A stretch of 64,000 nt of DNA from Ignavibacteriales bacterium (GTDB lineage Bacteria > Bacteroidota > Ignavibacteria > Ignavibacteriales > Ignavibacteriaceae). Below the pieces are notes generated by a model. It was not told the DNA's origin and ran no database searches. It saw only the letters and a program-made list of their open reading frames with translations. Location: contig DPRR01000026.1 of assembly GCA_003538625.1 (NCBI GenBank), positions 1 to 64,000 on the forward strand, given 5' to 3'. The translations under genes were made by a program, and so were the position numbers. Numbering within the stretch: the stretch's first letter is position 1; every line of letters starts with the position of its first letter. Positions 34,985-44,700 of the stretch are shown here, one piece after another.

Positions 34985-36409
34985 ATGAAAATAAATCAGT
35001 TAGTCGATCGTGCTATAATTACTATTTCAAACCGGGAAGATGATAAAAAAGGAGAAAACCTAGAGCAAAAATATTTACGAAGAATCCTTGTAAGCGGTAT
35101 AATTTCCTTATTACTGATTTTGGTAATAGTTTACACTTTACCTTACACAATTTTATCGTATAGTTCGCTGTTTGAGTATTCAACAATTATTGCTCTCGTT
35201 ATTTTTCTTTTCATCCTTTTGGTTAGATACTTTGCCATTTTGGTAATGGCTTATTTATATCTTAACGAATACACTTTTTCAGACACAAACGGTTTTGCTC
35301 CATTTGTCTCTATAATAGTTCCCGTTTTCAATGAAGGTAAAATTATTCGGAACTCAATTTTATCTTTACTAAAACTTGATTATCAGAATTATGAAATAAT
35401 TATTGTTAATGATGGCTCTACGGATGATACCAAACAAGTTGCTGAATCTATGGTTGGATTTCAAGATGGTCAATATGGGAAAATAAAAATATCATTAATT
35501 AACCAGCCTAATCTTGGAAAAGCACGCGCGTTAAACGCAGGAATTTATTTTTCAAAATCTGATTTTGTTCTTTGTATGGATGGTGATTCACAACTTGCAC
35601 CGGAATCAATAAAAGCAGCCGTAAGACATTTTAAAGATCCAAAAATCGGCGCAGTTGCAGGTAATGTTAAAGTTCTTAACAGAAAAAGATTTTTTACGGA
35701 TCTTCAAGCTTTAGAATACATTGAAGGTCTGAATATGGCCCGTAGTGCTCAAAGTTATATTAAGTTAGTAAATATTATTCCGGGACCAATTGGGATTTTT
35801 AGAAGGAAGGCAATTGAACAGGCAGGATTTTATTCCAGTGATACTTATGCTGAGGATGCTGATTTAACATTAAAAGTTTTATCAAAAGGTTGGAAAATTT
35901 ATTACGAACCGAAATCTATTTCTTACACCGAGGCTCCGGTTACATTACAACAATTGTTGAAGCAAAGATATAGATGGACGAGAGGAATACTTCAATCAAT
36001 AAGAAAGCATAAAAAATTAATGCTAAATCCAACGGTTAATTTGGGACACACTTTTATATTATGGGTAATGTCTTATGAAGCATTGATTTGGCCAACTATG
36101 AATCTTGCGGCTAATGCTTTTTTTATTTTTGCAGCATTATTTTTTGGTTTTTCACATTTGATATTTTTCTGGTGGGCCGGATTAGCAATTTTAGACCTGG
36201 TTACAGCACTTTATTGTGTAGCAGTTGAAAAAGAAGAATTTAGGTTGATTTGGTATGCTATCATTTACAGAATGTTTTTTATTTTAATTATTGATATTTG
36301 CAAAACCATGTCAACTATTGAAGAATTTTTAGGAATCAGAATGACCTGGGGAAAACTAGAACGTAGTAATTTACAAAAATCAGATACTATTGCAGTAAAC
36401 TCAAATTAG
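34985..36409 (+). CDS. processive family-2 glycosyltransferase (PgaC/BcsA-like)
   Basis: A 474-residue membrane glycosyltransferase. Two N-terminal helices (about 30-55 and 62-92) precede a GT-A catalytic domain with NDGSTDDT, Asp199-Gly-Asp201 (DXD-type), the AEDAD motif with the catalytic base near Asp291, and QRYRW (327-331). QxxRW marks processive synthases of cellulose, chitin, hyaluronan and poly-GlcNAc. C-terminal helices (about 350-440) complete the translocation channel. There is no PilZ domain, so control by c-di-GMP, if any, must come through another subunit. The product cannot be read from sequence; size and layout are nearer to PgaC than to BcsA. Confidence 0.92.
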   Translation: MKINQLVDRAIITISNREDDKKGENLEQKYLRRILVSGIISLLLILVIVYTLPYTILSYSSLFEYSTIIALVIFLFILLVRYFAILVMAYLYLNEYTFSDTNGFAPFVSIIVPVFNEGKIIRNSILSLLKLDYQNYEIIIVNDGSTDDTKQVAESMVGFQDGQYGKIKISLINQPNLGKARALNAGIYFSKSDFVLCMDGDSQLAPESIKAAVRHFKDPKIGAVAGNVKVLNRKRFFTDLQALEYIEGLNMARSAQSYIKLVNIIPGPIGIFRRKAIEQAGFYSSDTYAEDADLTLKVLSKGWKIYYEPKSISYTEAPVTLQQLLKQRYRWTRGILQSIRKHKKLMLNPTVNLGHTFILWVMSYEALIWPTMNLAANAFFIFAALFFGFSHLIFFWWAGLAILDLVTALYCVAVEKEEFRLIWYAIIYRMFFILIIDICKTMSTIEEFLGIRMTWGKLERSNLQKSDTIAVNSN

Positions 36410-36417
36410 GAAACGTA

Positions 36418-36870
36418 ATGGAACTTATTCCGATTCTATCCACTATTATTCTTGTTGCGACAATATGTACTTTCATATTGGCGATCGGGGCATACATCCT
36501 TTACAAAGTCAGGGAAGGCAAGCCGCAATTTGCATATCAAACTAAACCGGCTACTGTTCAGGGAGAGTTAATCGTTCCTTCCGAAGCTGTGTTTACAAAG
36601 GGACCAATTGTAAACGAACATGGCAAAATTGTTCAGACTGAACCTGGAATTACACGTGAAGAATACACAAAGCAGCGTCAACCATCACAATCAAAGTTTA
36701 CTCCAGAACCACTGGGATATAAATTAGAGGAAGAAAAAGTCGGGAAACAAAAAGTTAAGGTTAGAGCTCAGGAGAGATTTAGTGATGAAAATAAATTCCT
36801 GAAGTACACTTCTGATGGGTATATACCTACTCAGGAAGATAGAAGTTCAGGGGAAGTGAAGTGGCGGTAA
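36418..36870 (+). CDS. small bitopic membrane protein of the polysaccharide locus
   Basis: A 150-residue protein with one N-terminal transmembrane helix (about residues 5-30) and a polar tail rich in Lys, Glu and Gln, with no recognised domain. It begins eight bases after the glycosyltransferase and overlaps the next gene by ten bases. PgaD-like small accessory subunits of glycan synthases occupy the same position, but the lengths and sequence do not allow a homology claim. Function unknown; an accessory role in the synthase complex is inferred. Confidence 0.75.
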   Translation: MELIPILSTIILVATICTFILAIGAYILYKVREGKPQFAYQTKPATVQGELIVPSEAVFTKGPIVNEHGKIVQTEPGITREEYTKQRQPSQSKFTPEPLGYKLEEEKVGKQKVKVRAQERFSDENKFLKYTSDGYIPTQEDRSSGEVKWR

Positions 36871-38759
36871 AAAACCTTTTTGGTATAAGGATAAATCAAT
36901 TTTTTATCTTTGTTTCAGGCTTCGTTATTCTAATTTCGGCGATTCTTGTTTATTATTTTATACTTCGCGGTATTTACGGACGATTTGACACATCAGACAT
37001 ATTTCCCAATTCAACAATATTTCAGGATTTTTTTTTCGGCAAAGAACCTGATGTAGCAATTCTTTATTCTAAGTATACAGAAAACACATTGCCTGTCGGC
37101 AGTACGTGGCTGGATGATAATATTTCTACCTGGAAAAAATTTCTGGATAATCTAAATCTTAAATATGAGATAATTTCAGATCAAAAGATTGAATCCGGTG
37201 ATTATAGTAAATACAAATTAATTGTATTGCCTGGAACTAAATCGTTGAGTGAAACTGAAGCATTACAGTTAAAAAAATATTTGGAAAATGGCGGTAGCAT
37301 TTTTGCAACCGGTGGAATAGGTTCATATTCAAACGATGGGAAATGGCGTGGATGGGAATTTCTTAATCAAGTATTTGGATTACAGTTTTCTCATGAAATC
37401 AAACCGGATGAATTTTCAAAGATTCATACTATTTGCGGAAGTTTACCAATTACTGCAAATATTCCTACCGGTTTCCCTCTTAAAGTTGCAACTTGGGATA
37501 GACCAATGGCGGTTGAAGTTATGGATCCAAGAACAACTCAGGTAAGTTTCTGGTACAATTACCGCATGGATGATGGACTTGTTAGAGAAGAAATCAAAAA
37601 ATCTGCCGGAATTGCGTTTGGTAATTTTGGCAAGGGAAGATTTATGTGGATGGGATTCGAATTGAATTCCATAATAGGCTTGCAGGAAGATTACATTTAT
37701 TTTGAAAGACTGTTTAATAACTCAATTAAATGGTTAATGTATTTTCCGATTGCTTACGTTAGAGATTGGCCAACAGGGTACGAAGCCGCAGCAATCGTTG
37801 CTCCGGTTTTAACTGATGATGTTGAAAACATAAAAAATGTTTTGCCGATAATAAAAAATGAAGGAATTTCTGCAACATTTTTTGTTGATCCTTTTGTAGC
37901 TGAAAATAATAGAGAACTTGTAAAAAAAATTTCGGGTTATGGAGAAATTGCTGCGTTGGTGGATATCGGTTACCTTGCTTCAATAAATGATAGGTACAAT
38001 AAACTTAATTCATATTCAGAGCAATTAAAAAAATTAAATTCCGCAAAAGAAAAACTTGAAAAAATCTCATCAAGTACTGTTTCCGGTTTCTTACCCTATT
38101 ATGGATTGTTTGATCAAAATACTCTAAATGCAGTGATAAATTCCAATTATAAGTATGTTCTTACGGATTCACTAACAGATCGTTCGGTTCCCAAGACTAT
38201 AATTCGTGGCGATAAACGAATTGTGACTATGACAAAGACTGCCCGTGATGATTATGAAATTATAAGAGACTACGGATTGACACTTCCTGAATTTCAATTT
38301 TATACTTATCAGGAAGATCTGGATAGAGTACTCTTTGAAGGCGGAATGTATATCTTAAAACTTCATACAGAATATCAATGCAGACCCGATTATGTAAATG
38401 TTGTAAAAGATATTATCAAAGATCTAAAAAAGAAAAAATTCTGGATTGCAACTGCTTCTGAAATTCAAAAGTGGTATGAAAAAAGAGACTATATTGAGAT
38501 CAAAGCTGATAGGAGAGGAAAAACCAGAGTAGCGTTAAAGGTTTCTAATCCCGGTATTGAATCAATAAATAATTTAGTAATTGATCTTGATCTGAACGAT
38601 TATGCACAAAATATTACAATCGGGTCGGAGATTATTGGAACGAGATCTGCAAGTGTTAAGCACACTGCTGGCTCACAAATGGTGTATTTATACATTGATG
38701 ACTTGAAGCCTGGTGAATCAAGGCAATACTATATTGATTATGACCAGGCAATACTCTAA
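36861..38759 (+). CDS. membrane-anchored amidotransferase-like plus NodB-like (deacetylase) protein
   Basis: A 632-residue protein with GTG start, overlapping the previous gene by ten bases. An N-terminal helix (about 11-32) anchors a periplasmic part. Residues about 65-290 resemble class-I glutamine-amidotransferase-like (ThuA/DUF4350-like) domains: VAILYSKYTEN, KLIVLPGTKSLSETEALQL, LENGGSIFATGG, and GKGRFMWMGFELNSIIG. Residues about 300-535 resemble a NodB polysaccharide deacetylase: TDD (Asp319-Asp320) matches motif 1 and LHTEY (His502) the late motif. The HxxxH metal motif is replaced by EIAALVDIGYLAS and the RPPYG arginine by FLPYYG. A beta domain ends the protein. It may bind or process the glycan; loss of the histidines argues against normal zinc-dependent deacetylation. 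Confidence 0.72.
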   Translation: MAVKNLFGIRINQFFIFVSGFVILISAILVYYFILRGIYGRFDTSDIFPNSTIFQDFFFGKEPDVAILYSKYTENTLPVGSTWLDDNISTWKKFLDNLNLKYEIISDQKIESGDYSKYKLIVLPGTKSLSETEALQLKKYLENGGSIFATGGIGSYSNDGKWRGWEFLNQVFGLQFSHEIKPDEFSKIHTICGSLPITANIPTGFPLKVATWDRPMAVEVMDPRTTQVSFWYNYRMDDGLVREEIKKSAGIAFGNFGKGRFMWMGFELNSIIGLQEDYIYFERLFNNSIKWLMYFPIAYVRDWPTGYEAAAIVAPVLTDDVENIKNVLPIIKNEGISATFFVDPFVAENNRELVKKISGYGEIAALVDIGYLASINDRYNKLNSYSEQLKKLNSAKEKLEKISSSTVSGFLPYYGLFDQNTLNAVINSNYKYVLTDSLTDRSVPKTIIRGDKRIVTMTKTARDDYEIIRDYGLTLPEFQFYTYQEDLDRVLFEGGMYILKLHTEYQCRPDYVNVVKDIIKDLKKKKFWIATASEIQKWYEKRDYIEIKADRRGKTRVALKVSNPGIESINNLVIDLDLNDYAQNITIGSEIIGTRSASVKHTAGSQMVYLYIDDLKPGESRQYYIDYDQAIL

Positions 38760-38780
38760 ACAAAAAAATCATAAAATAAT

Positions 38781-40406
38781 TTGTTAAGCTATTTTAAAAT
38801 ATTAATAATTTTTATCCTGCTTGCCGGGCATTTTTATGCGCAGGAATCAGATTTTGGGAAACCCAGAATTGCAATCCTCTATTCAGAGTTAACTGAAAAA
38901 TACCGGATTTCAAATTCGCTTGATCTTACAGATGTTATAACTTACTGGGAATTATTCTTAATGCAGGATAAAGTTTCGTATAAAGTTATCTACGATGATG
39001 ACCTTGAATTGGGTATAGAGGATGATTTTGACATCTTAATTCTTCCTTCTGTGGAGATTATATCAAATGATGAACTAAGTGAATTAGAGAAATTTTTAGA
39101 AGCGGGTAATTCCATTATCTGCTCAGGTTCAAAATTATTTTTAAAGGATGCAACTGCTAATAAATATCAGAATCTTCAGACGCTTTTTAATTTAAGAGAC
39201 ATTGAATCAATAGCATCTTCAAAAACCGGATTTATGCATACACTAAAGCCAAATCATTTAAATAATTTTACTTTGAGCAATAATTTAATTTTGCAAATCT
39301 CAGCAAAAAACCAGCTTTTAATATGCAGCATACAAAAAAATAAAATGTATGAATGTGGAAACATTTATTCTGAAAACAATATTACCGATAAAAGAACATC
39401 TTTAGTTTATGGATCAGTTGGAGGCGGTAGATTTTTATGGGCTGGTTTTGATTTGAATGATATAGTTGGAGGTGCAGATGATTTATTAACATATAAATCA
39501 TTGATTTTAAATACAATTAATTGGATGGATAAGAAGTCCGATACATATATCGATAATTTCCCAGAAAATTTAGCTGCACCCGTAATAGCAGTAATACAAT
39601 ACAATAATGCACTTCAATCAAATTTGATCGATTCGATTAAACAAAATGATATCATTCCGCATCTAATAGTTAGCCCGAGTCAAATAGTTTCAAAAGAAAC
39701 ATTAAGTAAGTTTTCTGATAATGAAATTATTTTCGATTTGACTGAACTTAGCAGTGATTTAAAACTAGATATTGTTACAGATCTATTAGAAAATTTTAAA
39801 AATGATTATGATGTAAGCATAAGTTCAATATTGGTGGAAGATAATTTTATAGCAATTAACGATCCAAGCGAAATTAAAAAGATCGGAATAAACACCGTTC
39901 TATATTATTCCCCGGTTGCAGGTCTCCCTCAAACATATAAATCTGATTTACTAATTATTCCTTTTTTTAAAATTGCTGAGATCCCGGGTTCAAATAAAAC
40001 GATTAATTTTTTATCCTTCATTCCTACAGTTGATTGTAAGAAAAATCCCGAAGAAGATTTATTCCGGATGATTAATCAGTTAAGATCTAATGGACATAAT
40101 TTTACCACTATTAGCTCAATAAATAAGTGGTGGAGACTTAGAGATTTAATAAATCTTCAACTTAATAAAACTGAAGATGACGAGTTTGAATTAAAGCTTA
40201 CAAATAAAAATCTTGCAGAAATAAATGATTTAAATGTTTACCTGGATTACTTTAAAAAAATTAATTTGAGTTCTTTAACAATATCTTTGAACGATACATT
40301 GTTAAACTATTATTTAGATGATACTGCAAAAGTAATAGTAATTTCATTTGACAAGATTCCTCCGGATTCAATTAATAGAATTAAGATAAAATTTTCTTTA
40401 GAATAA
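38781..40406 (+). CDS. shorter paralogue of the amidotransferase/NodB-like protein
   Basis: A 541-residue paralogue of its upstream neighbour. RIAILYSELTEKY, DILILPSVEIISNDELSELEKFLEAG and GGGRFLWAGFDLNDIVGG match the first protein in order and spacing. An N-terminal hydrophobic stretch (about 3-18, ending FYAQ) suggests a signal peptide. In the second half the deacetylase motifs are gone altogether (no TDD, no catalytic His). The end keeps the beta domain. The start is TTG at 38781; an in-frame stop at 38772 leaves no alternative start, and no ribosome site is visible. The pair looks like an old duplication with one copy reduced to a binding or scaffold role. Confidence 0.7.
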   Translation: MLSYFKILIIFILLAGHFYAQESDFGKPRIAILYSELTEKYRISNSLDLTDVITYWELFLMQDKVSYKVIYDDDLELGIEDDFDILILPSVEIISNDELSELEKFLEAGNSIICSGSKLFLKDATANKYQNLQTLFNLRDIESIASSKTGFMHTLKPNHLNNFTLSNNLILQISAKNQLLICSIQKNKMYECGNIYSENNITDKRTSLVYGSVGGGRFLWAGFDLNDIVGGADDLLTYKSLILNTINWMDKKSDTYIDNFPENLAAPVIAVIQYNNALQSNLIDSIKQNDIIPHLIVSPSQIVSKETLSKFSDNEIIFDLTELSSDLKLDIVTDLLENFKNDYDVSISSILVEDNFIAINDPSEIKKIGINTVLYYSPVAGLPQTYKSDLLIIPFFKIAEIPGSNKTINFLSFIPTVDCKKNPEEDLFRMINQLRSNGHNFTTISSINKWWRLRDLINLQLNKTEDDEFELKLTNKNLAEINDLNVYLDYFKKINLSSLTISLNDTLLNYYLDDTAKVIVISFDKIPPDSINRIKIKFSLE

Positions 40407-40415
40407 ATTGATCAG

Positions 40416-41705
40416 ATGCATTTGAAACATTATAAAATGTATAAATGGTTAGCAGAAACAAGACGGAGATTTATATTTCTCATACTATTTTCTCTATTAC
40501 TTTCACAATCTTGTGTTGATCTTAGTACAAATCCCGATCAAAACGAAAACCGATCTAATTATAAAATCCAAATTTCTTCACCATCTTCAAATGGAACTTT
40601 GATGGAAGGAAATAACGAAATTATATATTCCATTTCACAGCCATATACTATAAAATTTCTGGAACTTTATATTGACGGCAAATTTGTAAAAAACATTCCA
40701 CCAAATAGTGATGGAACAGCTCCGAAAGTTAATATTAGTTTTGATTCATTGTTCATCGGTAAAAAAGTTGATTTATATTTAATCTATTATGATACTGATG
40801 GATCATCACAAAAAAGTAACACTGCGGTGCAGGTATTGATTACCAATGATAATAGACCTCCATTTAAACCTTATAATTTAGCTGTACTAAAATTTAGTGA
40901 TGGCTCAATCAATATTAGCTGGAAAGATTCCTCACGCTATGTAACAAAATATGAACTTTGGCGTAAAATTAATTTTGATGGGATCTATCAATTGCATCAG
41001 GAACTTTCAGGTAAATCAAATAATACAAATGATGCTAATTTGGATACCAATAATATTTATTTTTATAAAATACGCGGAGTAAAAAATTCTGGTTATTCAG
41101 ATTTTAGTAGTGAGATTAATACAGCCGGTATAATTACTTCGGGTAATCTTTTTCCGCCCACAAATCTTGTTGCAGCCGTTCATGGTATCTCTAATGTTAT
41201 TCTAAATTGGAATGATAATAGCGATAACGAAAATTACTTTGCTGTTCAAAGAAGTTCTCAAGGAGCACCATTTGTTAGAATAGCAGCTCTACCCAAAAAT
41301 ACAACTTCATATAAAGATTCCGCAAGCGGACTTATAACAGGTGCAACATATAATTATAAAATAGTAGCGTACAGCAATGAAGATTCTGCTTCGAGTAATA
41401 CGGTAAGTATTAAAATAACTTCGGGAATTTTATTGCCACCCACAAACCTGACTGCAAATTATAATAGTGTTATTAGAGTAATACAACTAAATTGGAATAG
41501 TTCAGATAATAATATTTTGTATTTTGATATTGAAAGAAAAACGGATTCCACCAACTTTGCATTGCTACGTAGAATAGAATCCGGAAATAATCTTTATCTG
41601 GATTTTAACATAGAAACAAATAAAATTTATACGTACAGAATTAGAGGATATGATCTGAATCGTTTTTCAGAGTATTCAAATGAAGTAACAATTTCAACAT
41701 ATTAA
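40416..41705 (+). CDS. fibronectin type III lipoprotein
   Basis: A 429-residue lipoprotein. The signal region RRRFIFLILFSLLLSQSC has its lipobox cysteine near residue 33. A beta domain (about 45-145) is followed by three fibronectin type III repeats (about 148-242, 245-338 and 340-429); each opens like PPTNLVAAVHG...ILNWND and ends like TYNYKIVAYSNEDSASS. Such repeats bind carbohydrate or protein partners outside the cell. Placed in the polysaccharide locus, it may be a surface anchor for the polymer. The stop codon is separated from the next gene by only 18 bases in the same reading frame. Confidence 0.85.
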   Translation: MHLKHYKMYKWLAETRRRFIFLILFSLLLSQSCVDLSTNPDQNENRSNYKIQISSPSSNGTLMEGNNEIIYSISQPYTIKFLELYIDGKFVKNIPPNSDGTAPKVNISFDSLFIGKKVDLYLIYYDTDGSSQKSNTAVQVLITNDNRPPFKPYNLAVLKFSDGSINISWKDSSRYVTKYELWRKINFDGIYQLHQELSGKSNNTNDANLDTNNIYFYKIRGVKNSGYSDFSSEINTAGIITSGNLFPPTNLVAAVHGISNVILNWNDNSDNENYFAVQRSSQGAPFVRIAALPKNTTSYKDSASGLITGATYNYKIVAYSNEDSASSNTVSIKITSGILLPPTNLTANYNSVIRVIQLNWNSSDNNILYFDIERKTDSTNFALLRRIESGNNLYLDFNIETNKIYTYRIRGYDLNRFSEYSNEVTISTY

Positions 41706-41723
41706 AAAATTGGTATTAATAAG

Positions 41724-44700
41724 GTGGAATTAGTAAATAAAGGCTGGCTGGATATTCTTGGCAGAAATTCTGATTATCACGGTGATCCACTTATTATTTT
41801 AGATGAATCGTTTGAAATTATTTATACAAATCAAAAAGCTTCTTCATTATTTGCGATTGATGATATACATATTACCCTGGAACAGGTTTTTGAACAAGAT
41901 ACTGTTCAGAAGTTAAACGATTTTATTGGACCCGCTTTTAATTCTTTTCAAAAAAAGTTATTTACAAACACTTCGGTAAAATTAAAATCCGGTAACACCC
42001 TATCATTTGATTTATCTATCGAACCAATTCTAACGAATGAAGATAAAAATGTTATCCTGGTTTTTAGAAACTTAGAGAACATTAATTTCAATGATCTTTT
42101 AAATAAAATTATAATCCGATCTGCTAAAAATAATTTGAATGACGGAACTGATGATTTACAATCGCTTATTACCGAATTACAAAAATTAGCGCCGTTTACG
42201 TTAGTATCCTTAAGAAGAGTTCAAAATCTTATCGATAAATATAATTACCCGATATGGATTAAAGATGTTGAAAGTCGATTGCTATCAATAAACACTGCCT
42301 ATTCAAACATATTAGGAATTGAAACTAATTTTGCAGCGGGAAAAAAGCATGAGACATTTTTACCGCCCCATCAGAAAGATATTTATAAAATTCTTGATCA
42401 ATATATTATCCATAACAGACAGCAAATAATTTTAGAAGGATTTAGCAGAAAAAATAAAAATTTTCAATCTATTAAAACTATAATCCAGTTTCCTATTCTG
42501 GATAATTTTAATAAAATATTGGCGCTGGTTGGTCTAATTGTTGATAATAATTATGATTATTATAACTTACAGGGTAAAGAAGAGTTCTTTAATAAACTGA
42601 TTGATAATTTGCCATATCCGGCTGCGTTAATTACGTCGGATGCATTATTAAAATATAGCAATCATATTTTCGGAGAATTATTTAATTTAGATCCGGAAAA
42701 GATAAGTGGTTCTGTAGTTAATAAAAGAATTGAAGAAATATTGCCGCTAAGCATATCGGATAACGTCAATTCATTTATTAAAAGCGATCTCAGGCAGGAT
42801 CAAATTTTTCTGCCACAGGATTTTAAACCTGCTGATTTTAAGAATAATGATTTACAATTATTTTTAATAAAAATTTCGTCTGAAGAAATTCTAAAATCAG
42901 ATATTCTGCTTACGATTGGAGAACAAAAAAAGCGAAACGACACTAAAGATGAACTTCAAAATATTTTAATGCACAGAGGAACAATGTTTGATATTTTAAT
43001 CCAAAGAAATCCAGAACCGATATTTGTTTACGATAAAGAAAATTTAAAATTTCTTGAAGTAAACCAAGCCGCAATAAAATTATACGGTTATACCCACGAA
43101 GAATTTCTTCAAATGGATCTGACCGATCTATATGCACCGGAAGATATTCAAACATTGTTAGATTCCTTTGGGGATGAATCTTCCGAATCACGATTTACAA
43201 TGCCATTCCGGCATAGAAAAAAAGATGGTTCAACAGTTCTCGTTGAAATAAGCAAAACATCTTTTAAATTTAATGATAGGGAAGCACATTTTAACATTGT
43301 TAAAGACATTACGGATAGTGTTGAGAAGGATAAACAAACTCAGATGCTTAAGACTATCTTTAATCAAACTGATTTGATGGTTTTCAATACTGATGCTTCC
43401 GGTTTTATAAAATATGTTAATCTTAATGTAACAAAAAATACAGGTTACAATATTGATGAATTACTGCAATCCTCATTTGCAAGTCTAGTTTCTGATGACG
43501 ATCGTGGAATAATAAACATGTCTATATTTCAATCACATCTTAAAGATACAGTTGTGATCGAAACTAATATTAAACAAAAACTCGGAAATCAATTTCAGGC
43601 AAAAATAACTGCTACACCGATTTTTGATTTTAACGGTGAAATAGATTCTTTTACTATTGTTGGAAAACCATTATATGTATTATCAAATGAAACAGCGCCA
43701 AAGGAAATTGTTAGGGAAGTTATCAAAGAAGTTTTTGTTGAAAAACCTGTTAGCCCGGAACATCAAATAAATATTCCCGATTCAAATTTTCTATCAGGAA
43801 TGTTTCATGAAATATTAACTCCAATTAATGTAATCATCGGCTTTTCACAGGAATTAATCAGCAGCAATGAAAATCCTACTGAAGAACAAATTGAAGCAGC
43901 TGATATTATAAATCAGAATCGAATCAAGATGATGGATACTATGAATGCTGTGGTGGAATATTCTGATATAATGCAAAACAGATCCCGCTTGAATATAGAT
44001 GAAGTTACGATTACAGATATAATAGAAAAATTAGATGAAAATATTAAAGATATAACGGGTATAAATGATATCCAGTTTTCTTATGGTAAAATCTCTTCTT
44101 CATTAAAATTTAAATCAGATAAACATAAATTAGAAAATTTTATTTTGTCTTTGATAAAAGTTGTATCAAGATTAAGCAAGGATAAGAAAATTTACTTTTC
44201 AGCTTTTTCAGTTGAGTCAGATTTATTTATAGTCGGCATTAGCGATCAATACGGTAATCCTTCCGAATACGTAACAAATGTACTTGAAGAAGTTTTTATC
44301 AATAATAAAGACCCTAAAGATTTTGGTTTGCCAAAACTAACAACTTACCTGGCAAGAATTCTTTTAAAATTTCTCGGAGGTAAATATTATAGATCTTCCT
44401 CCGAAACATTAAGAAAGGAGACCGGATTTATTTTTCCGATTGAATTGCTTCCCGTTTCTGATATTGAGAGATACAATTCGTTACAGGAACTAATATCATC
44501 AATACACACTCCATCAGAAATTGCCGAAAGCGATTTACAAAAAAAATCCTTAGTAGATTCTCGCAGCACACTCGAATCAAATATGGAAGAAGGTGCCAGT
44601 ACTGTTGATGAAAAGAAAACTGATGATTCAAATGATATTTTCAAACCGGTCCAGCCAATTTCACAGGAATTACTTTCTAAAATAGACTCAGATAAAAATG

